This document shows, piece by piece, positions 23,409 to 31,442 of a stretch of DNA of 43,004 nt. The position numbers and the translations under genes were made by a program. Each line of letters opens with the position of its first letter. The first letter of the stretch is position 1. The notes beneath the pieces were generated by a model. It ran no database searches. It was not told the origin of the DNA and worked only from the letters and a program-made list of their open reading frames with translations. Location of the stretch: NCBI GenBank assembly GCA_020859995.1, contig JAJBVE010000170.1, positions 1 through 43,004 of the forward strand. Reading direction: 5' to 3'. Origin of the DNA: Clostridiales bacterium (lineage in GTDB: Bacteria; Bacillota; Clostridia; Lachnospirales; Lachnospiraceae).

Positions 23409-25133
23409 ATGGAAGCGAAATTTACCCCCACATTTATCCCACCCTACCTGGGCCAGGAGATCAAGAGTGCAGCGGAGCGGAAAATGTATGATGTATTGCA
23501 GAACCTGTGTCTGAAAAACGCGTATGTACTTCATTCTCTTGGCCTGCCGAAGCATAAGACGAAGATTTACGGCGAGGTTGATTTCGTTGTGGTCTGTGAG
23601 CGCGGCGTTGCGTGCCTGGAAATCAAGGGCGGTCGTGTGGAGTGTCGGGAAGGAAAGTGGCTGTTTACGGATCGGTATGGCGTGGAAAGGGAGAAGGCGG
23701 AGGGACCGTTTGCACAGGTGATCGGGAACATGTTCAGCCTTAAGACGGTTTTGAAACAGCAGTTTCCGACAAATCCACACATCAATAATCTTCTGTGTGC
23801 CGCTGGCGTTGTGTTTCCGGATATTGATTTTAAGAGCACTTCGCAGGAAATCATTTCGGAGATGATTTTCGACCGGAGTACGAAAGATATTACTTCTTAC
23901 ATGAATCGTGTCTTTGATTATTGGCAGGAAAGAGGATACAGGGAACCGGCGAAGCTGTCTCCGACGGATATTGAGGAGATTGTCAAATATCTTCGTGGAG
24001 AATTTTGTTTTATCCCTGCGCTGGGGGAACGGCTGGAAAATGTGGAGAGGAAACTGATCCGTCTGACTGCGGAGCAGACACGGATTATGGATGCGCTTTC
24101 CATGAATCCTCATTTGCTGATCTCGGGAAGCGCGGGAACGGGGAAAACACTTCTTGCTGCTGATTTTGCCAGGAAACAGGCTGCGCAAGGCAGGCGGGTT
24201 TTATTTCTGACTTATAATAAAAATCTGGCTAATTATGTTTCCGCGCAGCTGGACCTGGGAGAAAAACTGAAGGTGATCAATATTCACGCGCTGTTCGGTG
24301 AATATGTTTCTGTAGTAGCTGAGGAGGTAACTGCCAATCCGCAAAACTATTTTTCAGAAGTTTTGCCAGAGCGTTTTTGGGATTACGTAAGTGCGCTTCC
24401 GCCGGATGAGCTGGCTGGTATGCAATATGACCTGCTGATTATGGATGAAGGGCAGGATATTTTGCGTCCGGCTTTGCTTTATCCTCTGGATTATCTGCTA
24501 AAGGGCGGATTTGAGAAAGGAAACTGGGCGTTTTTTTATGATGAGCATCAGAACATATATAATCCGGATTACCTGGAGGGAATGATTCAGATGCAATCCT
24601 ATCCGAATATCACGCTGTTTCGCCTGTTTGTAAATTGCAGGAATACAATCCAAATTGGCAGGTATACTTTGAAAAAGTGCTGCATGGAACTGGAAGCAGA
24701 ATCTTTTATGCGCGAGAATGGAGAAGAGGTCGAGAGAATCCAATATTCGGATGCGGAGGACTTTTCCCATCAGGTTTCCAGGCTTCTGAAACGTCTCAGG
24801 CGGGAAGGGGTTCGTGAAAGTAATATTGTGTTTTTGTCCGGCAGGCGTTATAAAAATTCTTTGCTTGCAAAAGCTGGTATAAAAGTGAATGAGATGGGGA
24901 CGGAGTTTGAGGAAAAGCGGGAAATGCCGGTTTATTCGACGATTCAGGGGTTTAAGGGCCTGGACTCCGGTGTCGTCATTTTGTTTGGAATGGAAGATAT
25001 TCGCGGAGAGGATTTTCAGAAATATATGTACATTGCCGGTACCAGGGCGAGAACGCTTTTGTTTGTCCTGGAAGAGGCTTCATTCTTTGATGGGGTGGAT
25101 AGTATTGACAGTACCCCATGGAAAGTTTTGTAG
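23409..25133 (+). CDS. NERD nuclease fused to UvrD-like helicase
   Basis: A 574-residue protein. The N-terminal NERD domain (about 15-130) has KTKIYGEVDFVVVCERGVACLEIKGG, giving the Asp and E-x-K of a PD-(D/E)XK nuclease. The SF1 helicase part has Walker A SGSAGTGKTLLA (about 238-249), motif II LIMDEGQD and later YSTIQGFKGLDSGVV and AGTRARTLL for motifs V-VI. Such fusions are predicted to unwind and cut foreign DNA and occur in phage-defence regions. ATG 23409 is preferred; upstream ATGs lack spacing to an RBS. It diverges from the ATPase-toxin operon, sharing a 250-base region. Confidence 0.88.
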   Translation: MEAKFTPTFIPPYLGQEIKSAAERKMYDVLQNLCLKNAYVLHSLGLPKHKTKIYGEVDFVVVCERGVACLEIKGGRVECREGKWLFTDRYGVEREKAEGPFAQVIGNMFSLKTVLKQQFPTNPHINNLLCAAGVVFPDIDFKSTSQEIISEMIFDRSTKDITSYMNRVFDYWQERGYREPAKLSPTDIEEIVKYLRGEFCFIPALGERLENVERKLIRLTAEQTRIMDALSMNPHLLISGSAGTGKTLLAADFARKQAAQGRRVLFLTYNKNLANYVSAQLDLGEKLKVINIHALFGEYVSVVAEEVTANPQNYFSEVLPERFWDYVSALPPDELAGMQYDLLIMDEGQDILRPALLYPLDYLLKGGFEKGNWAFFYDEHQNIYNPDYLEGMIQMQSYPNITLFRLFVNCRNTIQIGRYTLKKCCMELEAESFMRENGEEVERIQYSDAEDFSHQVSRLLKRLRREGVRESNIVFLSGRRYKNSLLAKAGIKVNEMGTEFEEKREMPVYSTIQGFKGLDSGVVILFGMEDIRGEDFQKYMYIAGTRARTLLFVLEEASFFDGVDSIDSTPWKVL

Positions 25134-25309
25134 AGTAAAGTATTCGTAGATTTGCTTTCGTATCGTAAAAAGAATAGTTGACTGTACGTTTCTGTGTCAA
25201 GATGCAATATCAAACAGTACAAATCTTTCTGTTTTCTCTTAAAATGTTTCAATATGTGTCATCTTATTGTCAACATCCACCTGATTCGGTACAATGTCTG
25301 CCGACTGAG

Positions 25310-25425
25310 TAAGGCACATCTAAAAAGTTTGTTTGTTCTGTGTGTGGCGGAAGAAAGCGGAAACCTTGCTTGCGGATGAGACTGCTTTATGCTATCCTTT
25401 AGGCGAGAATGAAAGATGTGCCTTA
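25310..25425 (+). repeat. 12-bp inverted repeats flanking a promoter
   Basis: TAAGGCACATCT (25310-25321) and its exact inverse AGATGTGCCTTA (25414-25425) bracket 92 bases that include the promoter at 25370-25398. Short inverted repeats around a promoter are the layout of invertible promoters in gut bacteria. No invertase gene is visible in the window. The rest of the 25134-25456 gap holds no gene. Confidence 0.6.
25370..25398 (+). promoter_or_regulatory. Promoter before the Rpn-like gene
   Basis: TTGCGG (25370-25375), a 17-base spacer and TATCCT (25393-25398) with an upstream TGC extension. It points at the gene starting 25457 and lies between the two inverted repeats. Confidence 0.5.
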
Positions 25426-25456
25426 TCTGAATAAATAAAATCAGGGAGGGCAACTG

Positions 25457-26425
25457 ATGGAAGCAGATTTGAAGAACACGTTGATTCTGGCTGACGATGA
25501 GACGCAGTATGACATCTATGCCAGAGACTTGCTGGCGAGAAAATGCATCCTGGCACATATCCTGAGGTCTACGGTGGATGAGTTTCAGGAATTGTCGCCA
25601 GATGAGGTGGAGGATTGCATAGAAGACGAGATCTATGTTGGGGTTGTTCCGACTGAACCTGGTCTGACGAACCGGGGACAGACCACGGCAGGCGGCGATA
25701 AGATTGTCGGGCTGAATACGGTGCAGTCGGAGAAACAGGAAGGGCTTGCTGTTTTTGATATTCTGTTTTATGTTCGCACGAGGGATGGAGTTTCTCGGAT
25801 CATTATTAATGTTGAGGCTCAGAAGGATGAGCCTTCCGGCTATGATATTTTGAATCGGGCGATTTTTTACGTGAGCAGGCTGGTATCCTCGCAGAAAGAG
25901 CGGGATTTTAAAGGAAAGAAGTATGATGATTTAAAGAGAGTGTACAGTATCTGGATTTGCATGAATATGGATGAGTGCATCTGGAATTATGTACATCTGA
26001 CGAATGATTCGATTCTTTCTGACCATACATGGAAGGGCAAATTGGATCTTTTGAATATTGTATTGCTGGGAGTGCCTGATGAGCTTCCTAAGAGGGGCAG
26101 AAAGTACAGGCTGCATCGCCTGCTAAGTACATTATTTTCAGTGGATGTGAAACCAAATGAGCGGATTGATATTCTGGAAAACGAGTATCATATCGCCACC
26201 GGGACGGAATTCAGAGAGGAGTTGGACAGTATGTGTAATCTAAGTCAGGGTATTCTGGAATTGGGAGAGACAAGAGAGAAAGAACGGCTGATTGTGAATA
26301 TGGATTTGGAGGGATTCACTTTGGATGTTATTTCCAGGGTGACTGGAGAGACTGTTGAAAAAATCAAATCGGTTCTTGAGAAACACAAAATGGCAGTTTT
26401 AAAATCTGTCAACCAAAAACAATAA
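25457..26425 (+). CDS. Rpn-like PD-(D/E)XK family protein
   Basis: A 322-residue protein with RBS GGGAGGG before ATG 25457. GLAVFDILFYVRTRDG and then RIIINVEAQKDEPSGYDILNRAIFYVSRL carry the Asp and E-x-Q-K pattern of the PD-(D/E)XK nuclease family labelled transposase or Rpn. Rpn proteins are DNA endonucleases that aid recombination. The C-terminal half has charged helices (YHIATGTEFREELDSMCNLS). Such genes are numerous in gut Clostridia and often stand alone, as here. Its stop codon lies inside the BirA operator of bioY. Confidence 0.82.
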   Translation: MEADLKNTLILADDETQYDIYARDLLARKCILAHILRSTVDEFQELSPDEVEDCIEDEIYVGVVPTEPGLTNRGQTTAGGDKIVGLNTVQSEKQEGLAVFDILFYVRTRDGVSRIIINVEAQKDEPSGYDILNRAIFYVSRLVSSQKERDFKGKKYDDLKRVYSIWICMNMDECIWNYVHLTNDSILSDHTWKGKLDLLNIVLLGVPDELPKRGRKYRLHRLLSTLFSVDVKPNERIDILENEYHIATGTEFREELDSMCNLSQGILELGETREKERLIVNMDLEGFTLDVISRVTGETVEKIKSVLEKHKMAVLKSVNQKQ

Positions 26426-26437
26426 AATGGTTGACAG
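26406..26437 (+). promoter_or_regulatory. BirA operator upstream of bioY
   Basis: CTGTCAACC (26406-26414), 14 bases, GGTTGACAG (26429-26437): a perfect inverted repeat matching the Firmicutes BirA consensus TTGTAAACC-N14/15-GGTTTACAA in layout and most bases. It overlaps the -35 box at 26431, so BirA bound to biotinyl-AMP would block transcription of bioY when biotin is plentiful. Confidence 0.85.
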
Positions 26438-26459
26438 AAACATTCCTCTATGCTAAATT
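26431..26459 (+). promoter_or_regulatory. bioY promoter
   Basis: A perfect TTGACA (26431-26436), 17-base spacer with TGC before the -10, and TAAATT (26454-26459). The leader to bioY is about 165 bases and holds no other supported gene. Confidence 0.8.
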
Positions 26460-26633
26460 ATCCGTGGCTGTTCCGTGGGCCAGTACCTGTACCTGTTCCA
26501 GCCACGCAGTAAGTGTGCGGCAGGGATATGGTTCGGATGAGGTTTTGCGAATGGCCGGTGAATGGATCTGTGATCAGGTCTGCGAATGGCCCGAAGATCG
26601 GACATCACAGGATTTGCATAAGAGGAGGACCAG

Positions 26634-27203
26634 ATGATGAGTGAAATGACGAAACAGGAGAATGCCCGTACCGGCATGAAGACGATTGACATGGTGTACA
26701 TTGCCGCTTTCGCGGCTTTGATGGCGATATGCTCATGGATTTCCATTCCGACGACGGTGCCGTTTACCTTACAGACGTTCGGCGTGTTTATGGCGGTGGG
26801 CGTTTTAGGCGGAAAGAGAGGGACGCTGGCAGTCCTGGTATATATTTTGCTGGGGGCGGTCGGCCTGCCGGTGTTTGCCGGGTTTTCCGGGGGCATCGGG
26901 GCTCTGCTGGGGACCAGCGGCGGCTATATTGTCGGATTTCTGTTCTCGGCGCTTTCGATGTGGCTGATGGAGAAGACGCTGGGCAAAAGTGCCGTCGTGC
27001 AGATCGTGTCCATGGTGGTTGGTCTGATTGTGTGCTACGCGTTTGGCACGGTCTGGTTTATGGCGGTTTACACAAGCCAGACGGGGGCAGTCGGTCTGAT
27101 GACGGTTTTGGGATGGTGCGTTTTTCCCTTTATTATTCCGGATCTGCTGAAAATCGCGCTGGCATTTGCCCTTTCAAACCGGCTGCGGAAATATGCGGCG
27201 TGA
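26634..27203 (+). CDS. bioY: BioY, biotin-binding component of an ECF transporter
   Basis: A 189-residue membrane protein with six hydrophobic segments. IPTTVPFTLQTFGVFMAVGVLGGKRG and LLGAVGLPVFAGFSGG are the BioY signature; GTSGGYIVGF follows. It binds biotin and imports it, alone at low rate or with the shared EcfAAT module encoded elsewhere. RBS AGAGGAGGACC precedes ATG 26634; ATG 26637 is an equal alternative. It is the only gene between the BirA-controlled promoter and the repeat cluster after its stop, so a single-gene unit is likely. Confidence 0.95.
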   Translation: MMSEMTKQENARTGMKTIDMVYIAAFAALMAICSWISIPTTVPFTLQTFGVFMAVGVLGGKRGTLAVLVYILLGAVGLPVFAGFSGGIGALLGTSGGYIVGFLFSALSMWLMEKTLGKSAVVQIVSMVVGLIVCYAFGTVWFMAVYTSQTGAVGLMTVLGWCVFPFIIPDLLKIALAFALSNRLRKYAA

Positions 27204-27297
27204 TATGTCATAAGGTGTCGGCAAAGCCGACGGATCCCTTATGACTCCAGTATGTCATAAGGTGTCGGCAAAGCCGACGGATCCCTCATGATTGATC
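27204..27297 (+). repeat. 47-bp tandem hairpin repeat (family D) after bioY
   Basis: Two units start at 27204 and 27251, the first directly after the bioY stop. Each folds with GTCGGC/GCCGAC inside a GTCATAAGG/CCTTATGAC-type stem. A third, inverted copy lies at 31282-31309. The units may terminate bioY transcription or be REP-like elements. Confidence 0.8.
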
Positions 27298-27298
27298 G

Positions 27299-27456
27299 AC
27301 GCGCAGACGGGCAGGAGACGAAAGGACAAACAAATTGCTGCATGTCGCGGCAAAAATGTGACTGGCGCGCAGATGGGCAGGAGACGAAAAGACAAACAAA
27401 TTGCCGCATGACGTGGCGAAAATGTGACTGACGCACAGACGAGCAGGAGGCGAAAG
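27299..27456 (+). repeat. 66-bp tandem repeat, about 2.4 units
   Basis: Units start at 27299, 27365 and 27431 (partial). The shared text includes GCAGGAGACGAAA and GACAAACAAATTG, with a few scattered differences. No reading frame is supported across them. A function in termination or replication slippage only are both possible. Confidence 0.8.
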
Positions 27457-27470
27457 AACGTCTCCTGCTC
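27441..27470 (+). terminator. Hairpin closing the tandem repeat block
   Basis: GAGCAGGAG (27441-27449) pairs with CTCCTGCTC (27462-27470). It stands 28 bases before the DUF1284 gene. There is no T-run, so termination is uncertain. Confidence 0.4.
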
Positions 27471-27497
27471 AACTTACAGAAGGGAAAATATCAGAAG

Positions 27498-28028
27498 ATG
27501 GAACCATTAGTAAAAGGCAAGCTCCAAAATAATGAATCTCAAAATGATCAGTCGCAAAATGATGCGTCGAAAAATGGCGCATCCTGTGAGAAGGAAATGG
27601 AAAAAATGTGCATTCCCCTGCGCCCGCACCATGGGATGTGTCTGGCATATTTTGAAGGCAAGGGCTACAGCGAGGGTTTTACCGCGCATATGCAAAAGGT
27701 GCTGGAGCTGCTTACCGGAAAAATATCAGAATCGGAAAAACTGCCAGAAGTCCGCCTTGTTACCCACACAGATGAGATTTGCCGGGCCTGTCCCAATAAT
27801 GAGAATGGTGTCTGCCGCGAGGCGGCAAGGGTGCTCGGCTTCGACCGAGGCGTTCTGGAACTGTGCGGCTTCAAGGACGGGCAGATCCTGGAATTTGGAG
27901 AATTTGCCCGTCTTGTGCAGGAGAAAATTCTGTCTGCCGGGAAGCGCGGAGAAATCTGCGGCGGCTGCCAGTGGGAGACGATCTGCGCGAACCGGGAGAG
28001 CCGCTGGAGAGATTCCAGTATTCTTTAA
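27498..28028 (+). CDS. DUF1284 cysteine-rich protein
   Basis: A 176-residue protein. After a polar Asn/Gln/Ser-rich N-terminus (1-35), LRPHHGMCLAYFEGKGYSEGF is the DUF1284 signature. Two Cys clusters follow, CRACPNNENGVC and CGGCQWETIC, suggesting a metal or iron-sulfur site. The family's biochemical role is not known to me. RBS AGAAGGG lies upstream of ATG 27498. It converges with the AraC regulator. Confidence 0.85.
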   Translation: MEPLVKGKLQNNESQNDQSQNDASKNGASCEKEMEKMCIPLRPHHGMCLAYFEGKGYSEGFTAHMQKVLELLTGKISESEKLPEVRLVTHTDEICRACPNNENGVCREAARVLGFDRGVLELCGFKDGQILEFGEFARLVQEKILSAGKRGEICGGCQWETICANRESRWRDSSIL

Positions 28029-28141
28029 TGTCTGGACAGTACAGCCGTAGAAAATACGTTGCCTTTTGAAGGCCGAACAGAACTCTGATGAAATCACTCC
28101 TGCGCTCAGGCTGGTTCTTAATACCTGCCGCCGGGGTGCAG

Positions 28142-28990
28142 TCATTTTATACCGGCCTTCCGTTTCACCGCCGACGGCGTACAGCCGTAGATCTCCTTGA
28201 AGGTGCGGTTGAACAGCTTCTGGTTTGTGAAGCCATTTTGCTCCATGATTTCTGCCACCGACAGATCGGTATTTTCCAGGTCCTGGTAGACATGGGCCGC
28301 TCGAACTTCATTTAAATATTGTAAAAAGGACATTCCCATTGCTTTTTTAAAGAAACGGCAGAAATATTCTTTGCTGAAACCGAGCTGGTCGGCCACATCC
28401 TGTAAGCTGACCGGCTCTTTATAATGCGCGATCACATAGCTGATGGTGGTGCGGATCCGTTCTGCGTTCAGGAGGCCGGCATTTTCCGGAAGGGTGCCGC
28501 CGGGATGGGAAAAGTGCTGGATCAGCCGCGCAAAAATCTGCAGCACGTACCCCTCGGTTTCCATAGAAAGCGTCACCGGATTGCGGATATAGGCCTTGGT
28601 CAGATCCTGCAGAAGCATGCAGGTGTCGAGATAATCCTGAAAATTCTCATCATGGACATCCTCCGGTGTACAGCGGAACTGATACAGATCCAGCCCGGGG
28701 ACGTATTTTTCCATATATTGTTTGGATACGTGAATGCAGACAAACATGGAAGTCGGATCGTGAGTGAAGGTACTGTGTACCTGGCGTGAATCTACCACGA
28801 TCATATGCTTGGGGCGGAGCTGATATTTTTTGCCGTCAATCGTAATATCGCTTTCCCCGTTCAGGTGAAAGAGAATCTCCAGCTCTTCGTGCCAGTGCGG
28901 CGGATGGTAGCCGCCCGGCGCGGTGACATAGGTGATGCGGAAACCGGATGTCATCGGCTCACGAAAGGATTCATAATAGGGTGTGGGCAT
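28142..28990 (-). CDS. AraC-family regulator with cupin domain
   Basis: A 282-residue protein; ATG 28990 follows GGAGGTAACAAC, while the open frame further upstream has no RBS and poor composition. The N-terminal cupin (about 15-100) contains HPPHWHEELEILFHLNGE, a sugar-sensing type. Two HTH motifs in the C-terminus (about 185-282) include VSLQDVADQLGFSKEYFCRFFKKAMG and NGFTNQKLFNRTFKEIYGCTP. It likely senses a carbohydrate. The GH43 gene at 30225 is a possible target, and the divergent peptide gene at 29264 shares its control region. Confidence 0.9.
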   Translation of the reverse strand: MPTPYYESFREPMTSGFRITYVTAPGGYHPPHWHEELEILFHLNGESDITIDGKKYQLRPKHMIVVDSRQVHSTFTHDPTSMFVCIHVSKQYMEKYVPGLDLYQFRCTPEDVHDENFQDYLDTCMLLQDLTKAYIRNPVTLSMETEGYVLQIFARLIQHFSHPGGTLPENAGLLNAERIRTTISYVIAHYKEPVSLQDVADQLGFSKEYFCRFFKKAMGMSFLQYLNEVRAAHVYQDLENTDLSVAEIMEQNGFTNQKLFNRTFKEIYGCTPSAVKRKAGIK

Positions 28991-29109
28991 GTTGTTACCT
29001 CCATATTTGGCTGTGCGTGAGTGCGCAGAGGCGTTTGTCTGTACATGAGTGCCAGGCGCCGCTATTGGGCGGCTTCTGGCGGCCATTATAGTGTCAGAAC
29101 AGAGAAATG

Positions 29110-29139
29110 TCAATATCGACTTAAAACAAATCAATATCG
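29110..29139 (+). promoter_or_regulatory. Direct repeat, candidate AraC operator
   Basis: TCAATATCG occurs at 29110-29118 and 29131-29139, exactly 21 bases apart, so both lie on one face of the helix as AraC-type operators do. It lies between the divergent AraC gene and the 41-residue peptide gene. Confidence 0.55.
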
Positions 29140-29263
29140 GACCTGTTGAATGGGCGAAAAACGTTGTATTATCTGCATCGTAACGAAGCAATGCAACAAA
29201 ACGCAGAATCAAAATCAACGGATTCTGCAAAAGCAACAGATTTTCGAAAGTGAGGTATTGATT

Positions 29264-29389
29264 ATGAGAAAATTTGCAGACTATTTTAAGAGGAATCAGG
29301 TAGAAATCATGCTGGCGCTGTACGCTATGAACCCGAACGTAAATGCTTTCCAGGGGTATGACATGACCCGCGTGATGTCGGAGAGATAA
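29264..29389 (+). CDS. 41-residue hypothetical peptide diverging from AraC
   Basis: ATG 29264 has GTGAGGT upstream. The product begins MRKFADYFKRNQVEIMLALY and ends DMTRVMSER: a basic N-terminus, a hydrophobic middle and a polar end. It is intact and set off by repeats downstream. Its position opposite the AraC gene suggests joint control. No family is known to me. Confidence 0.55.
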   Translation: MRKFADYFKRNQVEIMLALYAMNPNVNAFQGYDMTRVMSER

Positions 29390-29700
29390 TCTGGCAGACG
29401 CTGGGAGATGAACGGGAAAATTGGATGAGAACGCCCGGAAAAACGCCTGGTGAAATGAAAAGTGAATGTTAAAAAAAGCCCGGAAAAACGCCTGGTGAAA
29501 TGAAAAGTGAATGTTAAAAAATCTGGGAAAAACGCCCGGAAAACTGCAAGACGAAATGACAGGAGAGCTCCGGGAGACTGTTCCGGGAAATGCTTGGAGG
29601 ACTGCCCGGAGAAATGAAAAGAAACCTCCGGGAAATTGAAACAATATTCGATAAAAATGATGGTTCATTCACAAAAATAAACCTTGTCGAGCGGTTCCTT
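29390..29700 (+). other. Gene-free stretch with repeats
   Basis: About 300 bases rich in GGAAAAACGCC and CCGGGAAA-like words in which a 45-bp tandem repeat is embedded. No start codon with an RBS and no conserved frame are visible. Confidence 0.5.
29433..29521 (+). repeat. 45-bp tandem repeat, two units
   Basis: Units begin at 29433 and 29478 with GCCCGGAAAAACGCCTGG and end with an A-run. They are identical but for the length of that A-run (7 and 6). A degenerate third piece (CGCCCGGAAAACTGC) follows. Confidence 0.8.
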
Positions 29701-29763
29701 CCCGTAGTAGAATAAAATTTATAAAGGTAGCGGCGAACTACGTAAAAATTTATTCTACAGGGA
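29699..29763 (+). other. Long stem-loop with internal hairpin
   Basis: GTAGAATAAAATTT (29707-29720) pairs, with one bulge, with AAAATTTATTCTAC (29745-29758). TTCCC and GGGAA flanks extend the stem and GTAG/CTAC (29727-29730 with 29738-29741) forms an inner hairpin. Shape and AT content resemble a miniature inverted-repeat element or a folded RNA. Confidence 0.6.
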
Positions 29764-29795
29764 AATGAGTGGAATTGACAGGTGGATTACGAATA

Positions 29796-29834
29796 AGACG
29801 GCTGTGCCTTTTTGCGCACGCCGTCTGTTTTTTT
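29796..29834 (+). terminator. Strong Rho-independent terminator
   Basis: AGACGGC (29796-29802) pairs with GCCGTCT (29820-29826), with an inner GTGC/GCAC stem, and is followed by seven T. It probably ends the transcript of the 29264 peptide gene. Confidence 0.8.
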
Positions 29835-30180
29835 ATGATGCACAGGGGCGCGAGAGGAATTTTAGCAGCTTTGCTGCCCGCGGTCTATGCTTTTACACTT
29901 CGTTTCGGTTCGCGCGAAACGTCTTCGCTTCGCTACGGTCGGTGCTAAGCGAACAACCACTGGATGTTCATCACCGTCCACTGGACGATCAGCGCCGCTT
30001 CGGTTGGCGAGGGAATATCCCATGCGAAGCGAGGGATGCCCACGCCCCGCAATCGAAGATTGGGGGCATTACCCGGCGAGGGTATATCCCATGCAAAGCG
30101 TAGATGCCGCTGCAATGCGGGATCATTCAGCCCCGCGTAGGCGGATAGGGGAGAAGAGCGTTCCCCTGTTTCCCTATCTG
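29835..30180 (+). repeat. Dispersed hairpin repeats, family A, copy 2
   Basis: No gene is supported in this stretch. Blocks at 29993-30081 (GGGATGCCCACGCCC, then CGAAGATTGGGGGCATTACC) match the repeat between the kinases at 3021-3110. A partial second unit (GGCGAGGGTATATCCCATGC) follows at 30075. A GATAGGG/CCCTATC stem near 30146-30178 closes the region before the GH43 gene. Confidence 0.65.
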
Positions 30181-30224
30181 ACTTGTTAAAAGAAAAAGTG
30201 AAAGAAGGAGGAAAGGAAAAAACC

Positions 30225-31106
30225 ATGAAGACATCCGAAATCAACATCCGCGACCCTTATGTGCTGCTGCACGACAGCAAATACTATCTTTACGGCACCA
30301 GAAGCGCTACCTGTTGGGGGCCGGCGGATGGTTTTGACTGCTACGTGAGCGAGGATATGGAAAACTGGGAAGGCCCGGTCGAGATTTTCCACCGCCCGGA
30401 GGGATTTTTCGCCGATCAGTTTTACTGGGCTCCGGAATGTTATTTTTATCAGAATGCGTTTTACCTGGTGACCACGCTGGGCAGCGCTGACCGCAAAAAA
30501 GGCATTTATGTGCTGCGCAGTGAAAATCCGACCGGCCCGTTTGTACCATTTGGGGAGGAGCTGACGCCGGAAGACTGGACCAGCATTGATGGAACCCTTT
30601 ATCTGGAAAACGGGACGCCGTATCTGATTTTTTCACATTCTTTTGAAGATAACCCGAACGGTGACATGTGTTTGCTGGAGCTGAAGCCGGATCTGTCAGC
30701 CGCAGCAGGAGAGCCGATCCTCCTTTTTTCCGCAGGCGAGGCTGCCTGGGCGCATCCGGTGCCATTTGCGAAGGCCGAATTCGGGATGGACGGCGACGTC
30801 TATTTTACAGACGGTCCCTGCCTGATGGAGCTGCCTGATCTGGGGCTTTGCATGACCTGGTCCAGCTGGGGCACCTGCGGTTATGCTGTCGGCCTGGCCG
30901 TGTCGGAGAGCGGAAAAATTGCCGGACCGTGGAAACAGCTGGAACGTCCCGTATTCCCGGAAAACGGCGGGCATGGGATGGTCTTTGAAGACAAAAACGG
31001 CCGGATGCTGTTTGCGCTGCATTATCCGAACGACAAATATCTGGAGCGGCCGTGCTTTAGGAAACTGGTCGTGAGAGACGGGGCGGCTGTTCTGGAGGAA
31101 CTGTAA
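30225..31106 (+). CDS. Glycoside hydrolase family 43 protein
   Basis: A 293-residue protein; ATG 30225 follows GAAGGAGGAAAGG. NIRDPYVLLHDSKYYLYGT gives the N-terminal catalytic Asp of the GH43 five-bladed propeller; WAPECYFYQNAFYLVTT and WTSIDGTLYLENGTPYLIF are further blade motifs, with the Asp of SIDG as likely second acid. Family members are arabinofuranosidases or xylosidases acting on plant glycans. No signal peptide, so it acts inside the cell on imported oligosaccharides. The AraC regulator nearby may control it. Confidence 0.88.
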   Translation: MKTSEINIRDPYVLLHDSKYYLYGTRSATCWGPADGFDCYVSEDMENWEGPVEIFHRPEGFFADQFYWAPECYFYQNAFYLVTTLGSADRKKGIYVLRSENPTGPFVPFGEELTPEDWTSIDGTLYLENGTPYLIFSHSFEDNPNGDMCLLELKPDLSAAAGEPILLFSAGEAAWAHPVPFAKAEFGMDGDVYFTDGPCLMELPDLGLCMTWSSWGTCGYAVGLAVSESGKIAGPWKQLERPVFPENGGHGMVFEDKNGRMLFALHYPNDKYLERPCFRKLVVRDGAAVLEEL

Positions 31107-31366
31107 TCGTTCATGCGACCGGAAGCTGCGTGAAATGTTCATCGCTAAGGTCTGGTTTTCCGGACTGAGTTTCAGGCTGTGCTTCCTGTGGCTGATTCAT
31201 TGTACGTGAAATGTTCATCGGCAATGCCTGGTTTTCCAGAACTCATGCGTTGATTCCTGTGAAGCAACGAGTGAAATAGCTGTCGGTATAGCCGACACCT
31301 TATGACATAGCTTATACGAATATTTGATTTTATGATGTTTTCCGCTTGCCTTTAAATGGCGTGTGC
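31107..31366 (+). repeat. Gene-free region with two repeat types
   Basis: CGTGAAATGTTCATCG followed by TGGTTTTCC occurs at 31129-31166 and 31205-31243. An inverted copy of the bioY hairpin repeat (family D) lies at 31282-31309. No gene is supported on either strand. Confidence 0.65.
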
Positions 31367-31442
31367 TATAGTTTGATTCAAACAAATTTGATTCAAATGA
31401 ATTTGACTCAAATGAATTTGAATCAAAACCATTTGAATAAAA
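31367..31442 (+). promoter_or_regulatory. Promoter with five 15-bp palindromic iterons
   Basis: An extended -10 (TGCTATAGT, box 31367-31372) is followed without gap by TTTGATTCAAA at 31372 and 31387, TTTGACTCAAA at 31402, TTTGAATCAAA at 31417 and TTTGAATAAAA at 31432, a strict 15-base period. Each unit is a near-palindrome. This is a likely cooperative repressor site just after the transcription start of the ATPase gene at 31538. Confidence 0.7.

Noticed and set aside
27299-27456. CRISPR-like array
   Set aside because: Units are directly tandem without spacers, and no cas gene is present.
28991-29668. N-terminal extension of the AraC protein
   Set aside because: ATG 28990 has a strong RBS, and the extension crosses the operator and tandem repeats.
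29775-29780. TTGACA as a promoter
   Set aside because: No -10 box lies at a proper distance; a terminator stem follows instead.
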